A DNA stretch of 64,000 nt, taken from contig NZ_JAAOBY010000001.1 of assembly GCF_011365745.1 (NCBI RefSeq), positions 744,001 to 808,000 of the forward strand, read 5' to 3'. The DNA is from Flavobacterium turcicum (GTDB lineage Bacteria > Bacteroidota > Bacteroidia > Flavobacteriales > Flavobacteriaceae). A model generated the notes under the pieces. It saw only the letters and a list, made by a program, of their open reading frames with translations, was not told the origin of the DNA and did no database searches. Made by a program: the position numbers and the translations under genes. Below, in pieces: positions 16,804-24,718 of the stretch (positions are counted from its first letter, which is position 1; every line of letters begins with the position of its first letter).

Positions 16804-19710
16804 TTATGCTAATATAAAATCTAAATTTTCTTCAATTTCAGGGCTGATGTGGTTTTCATCAAGCAGTGCATCCGAAAGTAGTTTTTTGTTTTCTTGTAAT
16901 CGAATGATTTTTTCTTCGACGGTATTCTTGGTAATGAATCGAACGACATTTACTTTATTCAACTGTCCAATACGATGCGCGCGACCAATTCCTTGCTTTT
17001 CAGCAAAAGGATTCCACCATGGGTCCAAGAACAAGACATAAGAAGCTTTAGTAATATTGAGTCCCACGCCACCCGCTTTTAAGGAAATGAAAAACAATTT
17101 TGAGCGCTCTTGTTCTTGAAATTTCTGAACTTGGTATGCACGTTCATTTTGTGGTGTTGCACCAGTCAATTCACAAAAATCAATTTTGTTTTCGATGCTC
17201 CATTTTTTATAGAATTCCAAATTCGACACAAACGAACTGAATACTATTGTTTTTTGATTGGATTGCACTAAGGTTTCTAAATATCGGGTCACCGCAATAT
17301 ATTTCCCCGAATCAAGTTCTGATTTTTTATCAATCATTTTAGGATGATTACTCAATTGTCTTAAGCGCATCAACGTATTGATAATATTGATTTTGTCAAT
17401 GCCAGAACCATCGGTTTTTAAAAGTGCGTTTCTAGCTTTCGACTTTTCTTCTTCGTATAATTTCTCTTGTTCAGGTTCCATATCACAATAAAAAACTTGC
17501 TCAGAAAGTTCCGGTAAGTCTTTTAAAACTTGTTCTTTTGTCCGACGTAAAATAAACGGACTGACGAGGTTTCTGAGTTCCAGTAGACTATTTTCGTCTT
17601 GGTTTTTCTCGATAGGAATTTTGTAATGCTCCGCAAAAAAAGCGTAACTCCCCAAAATATTCGGATTGATAAATTGCATTTGTGACCACAAATCGTCTAA
17701 TGAGTTTTCGATAGGAGTACCACTCAGAGAAATTTTATGGCTTGTTTGAATTTGATTAATCGCCTGAAAAATTTTCGAGTTTTTATTTTTAATGTATTGA
17801 CTTTCGTCCAAAATCAAAAAACGAAATTGATACTTTTCTAAAATGGAAAGATCTCTCGCCACCACCGCATAACTCGTAAAGATCAAGTCGTATTTTTCTA
17901 ATTTTTTAGAAATTAGTTTTCGATCTTGTCCAACATATTGAATTCTCCTGAAATGAGGCGTAAATTTTCTAGCTTCGTTGTACCAGTTGAACACCAAAGA
18001 GGAGGGAAGTACAATCAAAGCTTTTAGATATTCTTTGGCAACAGGGATTTCGTTTCCAAACAAATCGAGTTGCATGTTTTCGGCTTTTTCAAAATCCAAT
18101 TTTTCTTGAACGGTGACTAGTGTTGATAGGGTTTGCAATGTTTTTCCTAATCCCATATCATCCGCCAAGCAAGCACCTAAACCGTTGTTGTAATGTTCTA
18201 AAAGCCATTGTACGCCTTCTATTTGGTACGGTCGCAACGTGGCTTTAACCAAATCCGAAGGTTGGTATTGAACCGTTTCTTTTACATGCAAGGTCTGTTT
18301 TAATTGCGGAATGTCTTCAAAAACACCAAAATTGCTTTTGAGAACAGCCATCGTTCCGTTGCTGATTTTAGCCAGCTTAGCCATAGCTCCGTAACGCGTC
18401 ATCCATTCTAACGGAATCAAAAAATAATTCCCGTTAGGTAAGAGAAACAAGCGATTTTGGTTTTTAATATTCGGAATCAAGTCGCTGAAATTAAATTCAA
18501 AATCAGCACAAACTACAGTCATTTTAATATCAAACCAATCGTTTTGAATGGTGTTGGAGAATGTAATGGTAACTGCGTTATTATCAATATATTTTCCGTC
18601 GATTTTGAGATTTTCTAATGAAAAACCTAACGATTCTAATTTTACACGATTTTCTAATGCCCATTGCACACAAGCGTAGGTATCTTTTTGTTCTGGTTTT
18701 TGCAAAAGTCCAAAAAGTTGATTTTCTTGTTTGCCAAGACCAAGCGTTTGTAGGGATTCAATAAATTTATCCTCAGCTTGAGTGCGCTTGTATTGGATTA
18801 ATTTTATATTCGCTAAGTCTTTTAAATCAATTTCAGTTTGCGTGTTTTTGGTTTTAGTGGCATCAAAAATGTATCCGTCATAATCAAAAGTAAGACTAAT
18901 GAAATAGGTGTTTTTAAAAAAATCATGTACCAATTGAATGTTGCAAGAACGAATACTGGTTTGGGTAATCACCTCAAATCCCGTAGCGCTGATAGCTGCT
19001 TTTTGGGCAATATCCTTAATGAATTTTTCAAAATAGTCGGGTACTAATTTCGAAGGAATTTCGACCGTTTTTTTATTTAAAAAAGGGGTTATTTTTTTAG
19101 AATTGATGCTTTTTAACGCATACAGTTTATGGTGTGCCACAAGCCATCCCGGTTCGTTTAACAACAATGTTACTGTTGTGTCTGAGGGATAAAAAGAAAG
19201 GTCATTTTCCTTGAGTTTTAAAGTATATGAAATTCCGTTTTCGTGTTTATCAAAATGGAGTTCGGTTTCTAAAGCTGGATTTTGAGTGCCAATACGACTG
19301 ATGCGAAAATCTTTTTCTTTACCTAATTGAAATGAAAGCGGAAAATCATGTTCGCGAACTAAAGCATAAAAGGACGCTAATTGTACTTGTATGAATTGTG
19401 TAATTCCGAATTTTAGCTTCTCGTCTTGCAACAAGTCCTCAATCTTCTTAGCGGCTTTACTTTTTGTACGGTATTTTTTAAACAGGACTTCTGGCTGCAG
19501 GCTTTCGCAAATGTTGAGTGTTTTTTGGGTTGCAAGTGGGAGTTGTTTTGCCTCAACGCCCATACTTTGCAGCACTTCTGAACTTGCTTTTTTTTCTAAA
19601 TACGTGATGGTATCCGCATGTCCGACCACATAGATAGTAGGAATGTAGCAATTGAGTTTCGCTTCAAAACTAAGATCAAAGCAAAATTGGAAATGATTTT
19701 CGGATTGCAA
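16804..19710 (-). CDS. SNF2/DEAD-box family helicase (HepA-like)
   Basis: The 968-residue protein has an N-terminal half of unknown fold and a C-terminal SNF2 ATPase from about residue 490. Motif Ia/I is CLADDMGLGKTLQTL, motif II is FLILDESQYIKN (DESQ in place of the usual DEAH), motif III is KISLSGTPIENSLDDLWSQM, and the second lobe carries FISLKAGGVGLNITKASYV and the arginine finger region GRAHRIGQ. Such proteins remodel DNA-protein or RNA polymerase complexes. The gene is monocistronic and no restriction or defence partner lies beside it, so a housekeeping role is more likely than phage defence. Confidence 0.92.
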   Translation of the reverse strand: MQSENHFQFCFDLSFEAKLNCYIPTIYVVGHADTITYLEKKASSEVLQSMGVEAKQLPLATQKTLNICESLQPEVLFKKYRTKSKAAKKIEDLLQDEKLKFGITQFIQVQLASFYALVREHDFPLSFQLGKEKDFRISRIGTQNPALETELHFDKHENGISYTLKLKENDLSFYPSDTTVTLLLNEPGWLVAHHKLYALKSINSKKITPFLNKKTVEIPSKLVPDYFEKFIKDIAQKAAISATGFEVITQTSIRSCNIQLVHDFFKNTYFISLTFDYDGYIFDATKTKNTQTEIDLKDLANIKLIQYKRTQAEDKFIESLQTLGLGKQENQLFGLLQKPEQKDTYACVQWALENRVKLESLGFSLENLKIDGKYIDNNAVTITFSNTIQNDWFDIKMTVVCADFEFNFSDLIPNIKNQNRLFLLPNGNYFLIPLEWMTRYGAMAKLAKISNGTMAVLKSNFGVFEDIPQLKQTLHVKETVQYQPSDLVKATLRPYQIEGVQWLLEHYNNGLGACLADDMGLGKTLQTLSTLVTVQEKLDFEKAENMQLDLFGNEIPVAKEYLKALIVLPSSLVFNWYNEARKFTPHFRRIQYVGQDRKLISKKLEKYDLIFTSYAVVARDLSILEKYQFRFLILDESQYIKNKNSKIFQAINQIQTSHKISLSGTPIENSLDDLWSQMQFINPNILGSYAFFAEHYKIPIEKNQDENSLLELRNLVSPFILRRTKEQVLKDLPELSEQVFYCDMEPEQEKLYEEEKSKARNALLKTDGSGIDKINIINTLMRLRQLSNHPKMIDKKSELDSGKYIAVTRYLETLVQSNQKTIVFSSFVSNLEFYKKWSIENKIDFCELTGATPQNERAYQVQKFQEQERSKLFFISLKAGGVGLNITKASYVLFLDPWWNPFAEKQGIGRAHRIGQLNKVNVVRFITKNTVEEKIIRLQENKKLLSDALLDENHISPEIEENLDFILA

Positions 19711-19748
19711 AAGTAAAACGTTATTTGATTGTTAGGTAATAAAGACAA

Positions 19749-19796
19749 AGATTCCACAAATTCACACAGATAATTTTGTGCAAATTTGTGGAATCT
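19749..19796. repeat. 48-bp palindrome with 'ATCTGTG'-type sequence
   Basis: A 14-bp perfect inverted repeat (19749-19762 with 19783-19796) lies in the gap between the helicase start and the methyltransferase stop. Its arm resembles the ATCTGTG-type sequences around the GxxExxY gene 0.9-1.3 kb further on. It could also terminate the methyltransferase transcript, though no clear U-tract follows. Confidence 0.6.
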
Positions 19797-19821
19797 GTGT
19801 TGGGTTTTAATCTACTAAATA

Positions 19822-20586
19822 TTATTTAAAACAAACTGGTATAATTTCGCCTTTGGCTAAACAGTACTTTTCTACTAATTCAGGTGCAATTTTATTGGTA
19901 TAATCTTCTTCAATAACTGTAAAACCGATACTTCTTAGCTTGTTAAAATAATCACGACCGTAAATGCGCACGTGGTCGTATTGTCCAAATATTTTGGCGC
20001 GTTCTTTCTGGTCGGTTATGCTGTCATCCGCAAAAGTTATTTCTCTTTTTAAGTCTTGTGGAATCTGTAAAATAGCCATTCCGCCAGGTTTTAAAACACG
20101 ATACAATTCCTGCATCGCTTTGGTATCGTCAGGAATGTGTTCCAAAACGTGGTTACACAAAATAACATCGTATTGATTGTCCTTGAAAGGTAAATTGCAA
20201 ATATCTGCTTTTACATCTGCTAATGGTGAAAACAAATCGGTAGTCGTATAATCTAGATTCTTTTGTTTACGGAACAATTTATAAAAAGCTTGCTCAGGTG
20301 CAAAATGCAAAACTTTTTTGGGAGCTGTAAAAAAATCGGTTTGCTCGTTGAGGTACAACCACAATAAACGGTGTCTCTCTAATGAAAGCGTACTTGGCGA
20401 AAGCACATTGTTACGCTGTGTTTCGTATCCGTATGGCAACATTGATTTGAAACTTTTTCCATCAATAGGATCAGTAAACTTTTCGCCTTTCAAGGTAAAA
20501 GCAATAATAGGTCTCGCGATATAACTCAAGCGAATTAAAAGCGGACGTGGAATGGTATTGAGGATAAGTTTAAAAGCAGATTTCAT
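19822..20586 (-). CDS. Class I SAM-dependent methyltransferase, substrate unknown
   Basis: The 254-residue protein has a Methyltransf_11-type core: motif I in VLHFAPEQAFYKLF, motif II around DYTTTDLFSP, and YDVILCNHVLEHIPDD with LYRVLKPGGMAILQIP. The glycine-rich loop of motif I is unusually poor in glycine. The N-terminal 60 residues include a basic, partly hydrophobic start, perhaps for membrane contact. Homologues with this plan are often annotated as SAM-dependent methyltransferases without a known substrate. It is bounded on one side by the 48-bp palindrome and on the other by the repeat next to the GxxExxY gene. Confidence 0.85.
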   Translation of the reverse strand: MKSAFKLILNTIPRPLLIRLSYIARPIIAFTLKGEKFTDPIDGKSFKSMLPYGYETQRNNVLSPSTLSLERHRLLWLYLNEQTDFFTAPKKVLHFAPEQAFYKLFRKQKNLDYTTTDLFSPLADVKADICNLPFKDNQYDVILCNHVLEHIPDDTKAMQELYRVLKPGGMAILQIPQDLKREITFADDSITDQKERAKIFGQYDHVRIYGRDYFNKLRSIGFTVIEEDYTNKIAPELVEKYCLAKGEIIPVCFK

Positions 20587-20632
20587 TTAAAATTTATTAT
20601 TGAACACGAATTTCAGATTAATATAATTATAC

Positions 20633-21106
20633 GACACAGATTGCACAGATTTTAACAGATTCAAATAGGAGCGAAATAGATTTTTTATCATAATATAACT
20701 CTTTTGTATTTTAAACTATCCTCGCCAAAGTTAATAACAAGTCCTATTTTATTTTTCGAACAAGCTAAATAATTTAGAGTTTGCCCCGTATCACTTGCTG
20801 TTAATTGTGAGATTGCTTTTATTTCTAATATTATTTCATCAAAAACTACAAAATCAGCAAAATATTTTTTTGATAAAACAATATCCTTGTACTCAATTTT
20901 GTATTCTTTTTCTCTTTCAAAAGGAATATTATTTTTTATAAATTCATGTTGCAAAGCTTCCTTGTAAACAATTTCATTGAAACCTTTACCGAGAATTTTA
21001 TGTACTTCCATACAGAGTCCAATAATTTTGTATGTTTCTTGTTTTAAATAAAATTCCTCCATATTCAAAAAATAAATAATCTGTGAAAATCTGTGTAATC
21101 TGTGTC
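20633..21106. repeat. Inverted repeats bracketing the GxxExxY gene
   Basis: The 21 bases at 20633-20653 (starting GACACAGATTG) are the reverse complement of 21086-21106 with a single mismatch (position 20644/21096). Each arm is itself two ATCTGTG-type half-repeats. The arms lie just outside the GxxExxY coding region, 34 bases from its stop and 23 bases from its start. This looks like a terminal inverted repeat pair, although no target-site duplication was identified by eye. Confidence 0.7.
20688..21062 (-). CDS. GxxExxY family protein (PD-(D/E)XK nuclease-like)
   Basis: The 124-residue protein starts at the ATG at 21062; a TTG six bases further upstream is less likely. It shows the motif that names the family, GKGFNEIVY, and a nuclease-like core with an aspartate in KKYFADFVVFDE and ExK in LEIKA. 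This pattern fits PD-(D/E)XK enzymes, though nuclease activity of the family is not established to my knowledge. These genes are often present in many copies per genome, set in intergenic repeats. Here it is bracketed by near-perfect 21-bp inverted repeats, consistent with a small mobile or cassette-like unit. Confidence 0.88.
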   Translation of the reverse strand: MEEFYLKQETYKIIGLCMEVHKILGKGFNEIVYKEALQHEFIKNNIPFEREKEYKIEYKDIVLSKKYFADFVVFDEIILEIKAISQLTASDTGQTLNYLACSKNKIGLVINFGEDSLKYKRVIL

Positions 21107-21119
21107 AATCAAAGAAATG

Positions 21120-21938
21120 TTACATCACCAAAGGCACTTTTCTAAACTCATCTTCTTCATTGCTCACAATTCCCAAAGCTTTGTATACGTAGGCAAAAGT
21201 TGAGAGTAATTCTGGTTTTCCATCGATGATTGCTACATCATGTTCAAAATGAGCTGATGGTTTTCCATCGGCAGTGGTAATTGTCCAGCCATCTTTGTGT
21301 TGTTTGATGTTACGCGTTCCCATGTTGATCATCGGTTCAATGGCAACAACCATTCCTTCAACCAACATTTTGCCACGCCCTTTTTTACCATAATTGGGCA
21401 TTTCTGGATCTTCGTGCATTTTTTGGCCAAGACCGTGTCCTACTAATTCTCGAACCACGCCATAACCGTGCGCTTCGTTGTACTTTTGAATGGCATTACC
21501 CACATCTTCCACACGATTCCCCGCACGAAGTTCGCGTATACCTACATATAAAGATTCTTTAGTAACTTGTAAAAGCTTTTTAGTTTCTGGAGCTACGTCA
21601 CCGATCTCAAACGAGTAGGCATGATCGCCATGGTAACCGTTTTTAAAAGCACCACAATCTACTGAAATGACATCGCCACTTTTTAATGGAGTATTATTTG
21701 GAATTCCGTGTACTACTTGCGAGTTAGGACTCATACACAATGAATTCGGGAAACCATATAAGCCAAGGAAACTAGGCACAGCGCCGTGATCACGAATGAA
21801 GGCTTCTGCTAATTTGTCAAGGTATAAAGTAGTTACGCCTTCTTTAATTTCAGAGGCAATCATTCCTAATGTTTTAGAAACGATTAAGGCACTTTCGCGC
21901 ATTAATTCAATCTCCTCACGTGTTTTTTGAATAATCAT
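21120..21938 (-). CDS. map: Type I methionine aminopeptidase
   Basis: Map removes the initiator methionine from new proteins. The 272-residue protein has the five metal ligands of the pita-bread fold: aspartates in SVDCGAFKNGYHGDHAYSF, histidine in ELVGHGLGQKMHEDP, and glutamates in VAIEPMINMG and in AHFEHDVAI. It lacks an N-terminal zinc finger, so it is the short bacterial form. It follows the efflux operon on the same strand with a 43-base gap, but that gap carries its own TACTTTTG box. The gene is essential in many bacteria. Confidence 0.96.
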   Translation of the reverse strand: MIIQKTREEIELMRESALIVSKTLGMIASEIKEGVTTLYLDKLAEAFIRDHGAVPSFLGLYGFPNSLCMSPNSQVVHGIPNNTPLKSGDVISVDCGAFKNGYHGDHAYSFEIGDVAPETKKLLQVTKESLYVGIRELRAGNRVEDVGNAIQKYNEAHGYGVVRELVGHGLGQKMHEDPEMPNYGKKGRGKMLVEGMVVAIEPMINMGTRNIKQHKDGWTITTADGKPSAHFEHDVAIIDGKPELLSTFAYVYKALGIVSNEEDEFRKVPLVM

Positions 21939-21958
21939 ATTTTCGAATTTTCAGTTCG

Positions 21959-21966
21959 CAAAAGTA
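21959..21966 (-). promoter_or_regulatory. -7 box for map
   Basis: TACTTTTG on the minus strand, 20 bases before the map ATG and after the TolC stop, suggests map is transcribed separately from the efflux operon. No clear -33 TTG. Confidence 0.45.
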
Positions 21967-21981
21967 CAATTTTAAAATTAT

Positions 21982-23370
21982 TTAATCCGGATTGGCCATA
22001 ATTTTAAAAAGTTCTGAGTTAGAAATGAAAAAACGGTTTTCTAAAGCAATTCTAGAGAGTTGTGCGCTAACCAAATTGTTCTCTCTGGTGTTGATTAAAA
22101 ATAAAGAGCTTTCGCCAAATGAAAACAGTCGCTCTTCTGATTTTAGCATCGTTAAATTATCATTTACTAAACCTTTAATCAATTGTTGTTGTTTGATGAG
22201 CGATTCAATTTCTGTTTTTTGAGAATTAATTTTATTGGTCAATTGTACTTTTTCCAGATTTAAAGCAAATTGAGTTTCTTGAACCTTGAATTTGGCTAAC
22301 TTAAGGCTTCCTCGCTCTTTTCTTAAAAACAGAGGAAAGTAAAAGTTAAGTCCAATTTTGTAATCTTCAAAGCGGTAATTATCGATATAACTTGGTTCCG
22401 ATAAATAACTGTAACCCACGTCAATTTTGGGTAATAGCATATTGGCCTTCAATTTTTGCTCGACAGTAAGCATATCAATTTTACTCTCAAGAGCATTAAT
22501 CTTTGGGTGATTGGTAATTGAGAAATCTTGATTGACCAAATCATTGGTACGTAAACTTTCTTGAATAGTAAATTCTAGTTGTGACTCTGGAATTAATTCT
22601 TCGGCAAGTTCAAGCGGAATATTGTTTTCTAACCATAAAAAGTTAGACAACTCTAGCTTAGCTTTGGTAAGTTTTAGTTGCGAATCCTCTAGACTTAAAC
22701 GTCTATTTTTTACAATAATACCAGCCTCCACGCTATCAATTGCAGGTTTGTCGCCTTGAACAATTAAGGATTTAATTCCTTTAAATCGGATTTGGGCATT
22801 CTCGTTATACTCTTTATAAAGTGCAACCTCGTTAAAGTTTTTTTTCCAATTGAAATACGCTACAGATGCATCATAGAGAACTGCAATTGCCTGTAATTTG
22901 CGTTCGGCTTGGCTCAATTGCAATTGCATTTTTGCTTTGCGTACATCTGCCATTCGTTGGTTAATCAGTAATCCTTGACCCAAAGGCACAGTGATTCCTA
23001 AGGATGTCAGTCCTTGATTTGGTACCGTATTTTCAGGATTTAGGTAAACACCTTCATTGTTATCAAAACCAGCTTTAATTTCAATTCCGTACCAAGTCGG
23101 AATTTTGAAACTGCTGTTCAAAATAGAATAATATTCAGTGTCTTTGAATTGTTTTTTGCTAAAATCGACTTCAATTTTCGGGTCAAATCCACCTCTAGCC
23201 ATCATTAAATTTGCCTGTGCTTTACTAATCTCTAGGTTTGCATTTTTTACCAAGGGATGGTATTTTTTTACATATCCTAAATATTCGTTGTAGGTAAATT
23301 CTTTTGATGGAATGTTTTGAGCAGAGGCAACAAAACCAAAAAATAAAAACGCAATAAGTAGTTGTTTCAT
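21982..23370 (-). CDS. TolC-family outer membrane efflux channel
   Basis: The 462-residue exported protein has a signal peptide (MKQLLIAFLFFGFVASAQ) and the long heptad-rich helices of outer membrane efflux proteins. Its start codon overlaps the stop codon of the HlyD gene by one base, so the two are translationally coupled. With the adjacent membrane fusion protein and ABC transporter it should complete a tripartite exporter across both membranes. It is the last gene of the TetR-ABC-HlyD-TolC operon. The exported substrate is not evident. Confidence 0.9.
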   Translation of the reverse strand: MKQLLIAFLFFGFVASAQNIPSKEFTYNEYLGYVKKYHPLVKNANLEISKAQANLMMARGGFDPKIEVDFSKKQFKDTEYYSILNSSFKIPTWYGIEIKAGFDNNEGVYLNPENTVPNQGLTSLGITVPLGQGLLINQRMADVRKAKMQLQLSQAERKLQAIAVLYDASVAYFNWKKNFNEVALYKEYNENAQIRFKGIKSLIVQGDKPAIDSVEAGIIVKNRRLSLEDSQLKLTKAKLELSNFLWLENNIPLELAEELIPESQLEFTIQESLRTNDLVNQDFSITNHPKINALESKIDMLTVEQKLKANMLLPKIDVGYSYLSEPSYIDNYRFEDYKIGLNFYFPLFLRKERGSLKLAKFKVQETQFALNLEKVQLTNKINSQKTEIESLIKQQQLIKGLVNDNLTMLKSEERLFSFGESSLFLINTRENNLVSAQLSRIALENRFFISNSELFKIMANPD

Positions 23371-24716
23371 TATTTCTTTTCTTTTGAAGTCGCAGTTGTA
23401 GGTGTGTAGTAATTAGGAGGGAAACCGTTAAGTGTTCTCCAGATTTCAAACCAAACGGGTACATTATTCAATAAGGCAAGTGTTTGTGCACCTGCACCAA
23501 TGCTTAGTTGTTTTGGCCATTTGTGATCATTTTCGTCAGGAGCAATCAAAACTCTGTATTTTCCGTTAGGACTGATGAAATTTTCGATAGCTACAATTTT
23601 TCCACCAAAGGTTCCGTACGACATATTAGGCCATCCCGAGAAAACAATAGTTGGCCATCCATCAAACCATACGCGTACTTTTTCGCCTTTGCTTATAAGT
23701 GGTAAATCTATGGGATTCACATACGTTTCTACAGCAATATCATATTTTGCAGGCATTATGGTTGCAATTGGAGTTCCTTCTTTTATGGTTTCTCCAATTC
23801 CTGATTGTAACGCCCTGTTTACGTAGCCGTTTTGCGACGCTTTGATATAGTACATTCCGTTACGAATGCTGTAGTTCGCATATTGATTTTGTAGCTTATT
23901 CACTTGTGCGTCGGTATCAAACTGATTGCTCAAGGCTGTAAATTTATCACTATTCGCTTTCGAAGCTTTTTCAGCGTATTCTGCACCAATTCTGTTGATT
24001 TCAACTTTGGCGTTGATAAACTCGTTTTTACTCGTCAATAATTTGTTCTCCTGAGTAATGATTTTAGCTTCAACTTCTTGTAATTTAAGTCGTTTTTCTT
24101 CAATATCAGTTAAAGGTTTTAAGCCTTCTTTGTTCAGTTCAACTGTTCGATTGTACTGTGTAGTTGCAATTTTTAGTTGAGTACGAACTGCTACTAAATC
24201 AATACTATCGCTTTTTATTTTCAGCACAGCTTGTTTGATTTTATTACTGGCTTGCTGTAGTTTTAAAACTTTTTCGCGTTCAATTGCTTCTATTTGGCCT
24301 TCTAAAGTAGTTACTTTTGATCCGTATGAAAGTAAAGATTGTTTCTTGGCATTCATTTGGTTCTCGGTGTTTTGTACCAAGTTCGGATCCATATATTCTT
24401 CTTTAATCTCTGAGATAAAAAGAATGGTATCGCCTTTTTTTACATAATCACCTTCTTGCACGTACCATTTTTCGAGTCGTCCAGAAATAACACTCTGAAT
24501 AGATAACGGGCGTTGGTTAGGTTTAAGAGTGGTTACGCTACCGGAACCTGAAATATTTTGTGTCCAAGGCAAAAACAAGGCAATAAGCCCAATTACAGAT
24601 ACACCGCCTATTATTTTATTTAAAATTTTATAATGAGGTCGGTTTACTAAATTTTTTACAGTAGTAAAGCGTTCTAATGAAGGCAGCTTTGAAGTGTTTT
24701 CAGATATGTTTAGCAT
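23370..24716 (-). CDS. HlyD-family membrane fusion protein
   Basis: The 448-residue protein has a short cytoplasmic tail and a single N-terminal transmembrane segment near residues 35-50 (ISVIGLIALFLPW). Next comes the first lipoyl half (ISGRLEKWYVQEGDYVKKGD), a long coiled-coil hairpin of about 170 residues, then the second lipoyl half (KASQNGYVNRALQSGIGETI) and a beta-barrel. It should bridge the inner-membrane ABC transporter and the TolC channel. It lies 2 bases from the ABC gene and overlaps the TolC start. Confidence 0.9.
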   Translation of the reverse strand: MLNISENTSKLPSLERFTTVKNLVNRPHYKILNKIIGGVSVIGLIALFLPWTQNISGSGSVTTLKPNQRPLSIQSVISGRLEKWYVQEGDYVKKGDTILFISEIKEEYMDPNLVQNTENQMNAKKQSLLSYGSKVTTLEGQIEAIEREKVLKLQQASNKIKQAVLKIKSDSIDLVAVRTQLKIATTQYNRTVELNKEGLKPLTDIEEKRLKLQEVEAKIITQENKLLTSKNEFINAKVEINRIGAEYAEKASKANSDKFTALSNQFDTDAQVNKLQNQYANYSIRNGMYYIKASQNGYVNRALQSGIGETIKEGTPIATIMPAKYDIAVETYVNPIDLPLISKGEKVRVWFDGWPTIVFSGWPNMSYGTFGGKIVAIENFISPNGKYRVLIAPDENDHKWPKQLSIGAGAQTLALLNNVPVWFEIWRTLNGFPPNYYTPTTATSKEKK

Positions 24717-24718
24717 GT

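Noticed and set aside
16804..19710. SNF2 helicase as part of a phage-defence system
   Set aside because: No restriction, methylase, nuclease or other defence partner is adjacent; the neighbours are a peptidase and a small methyltransferase with ordinary SAM motifs.
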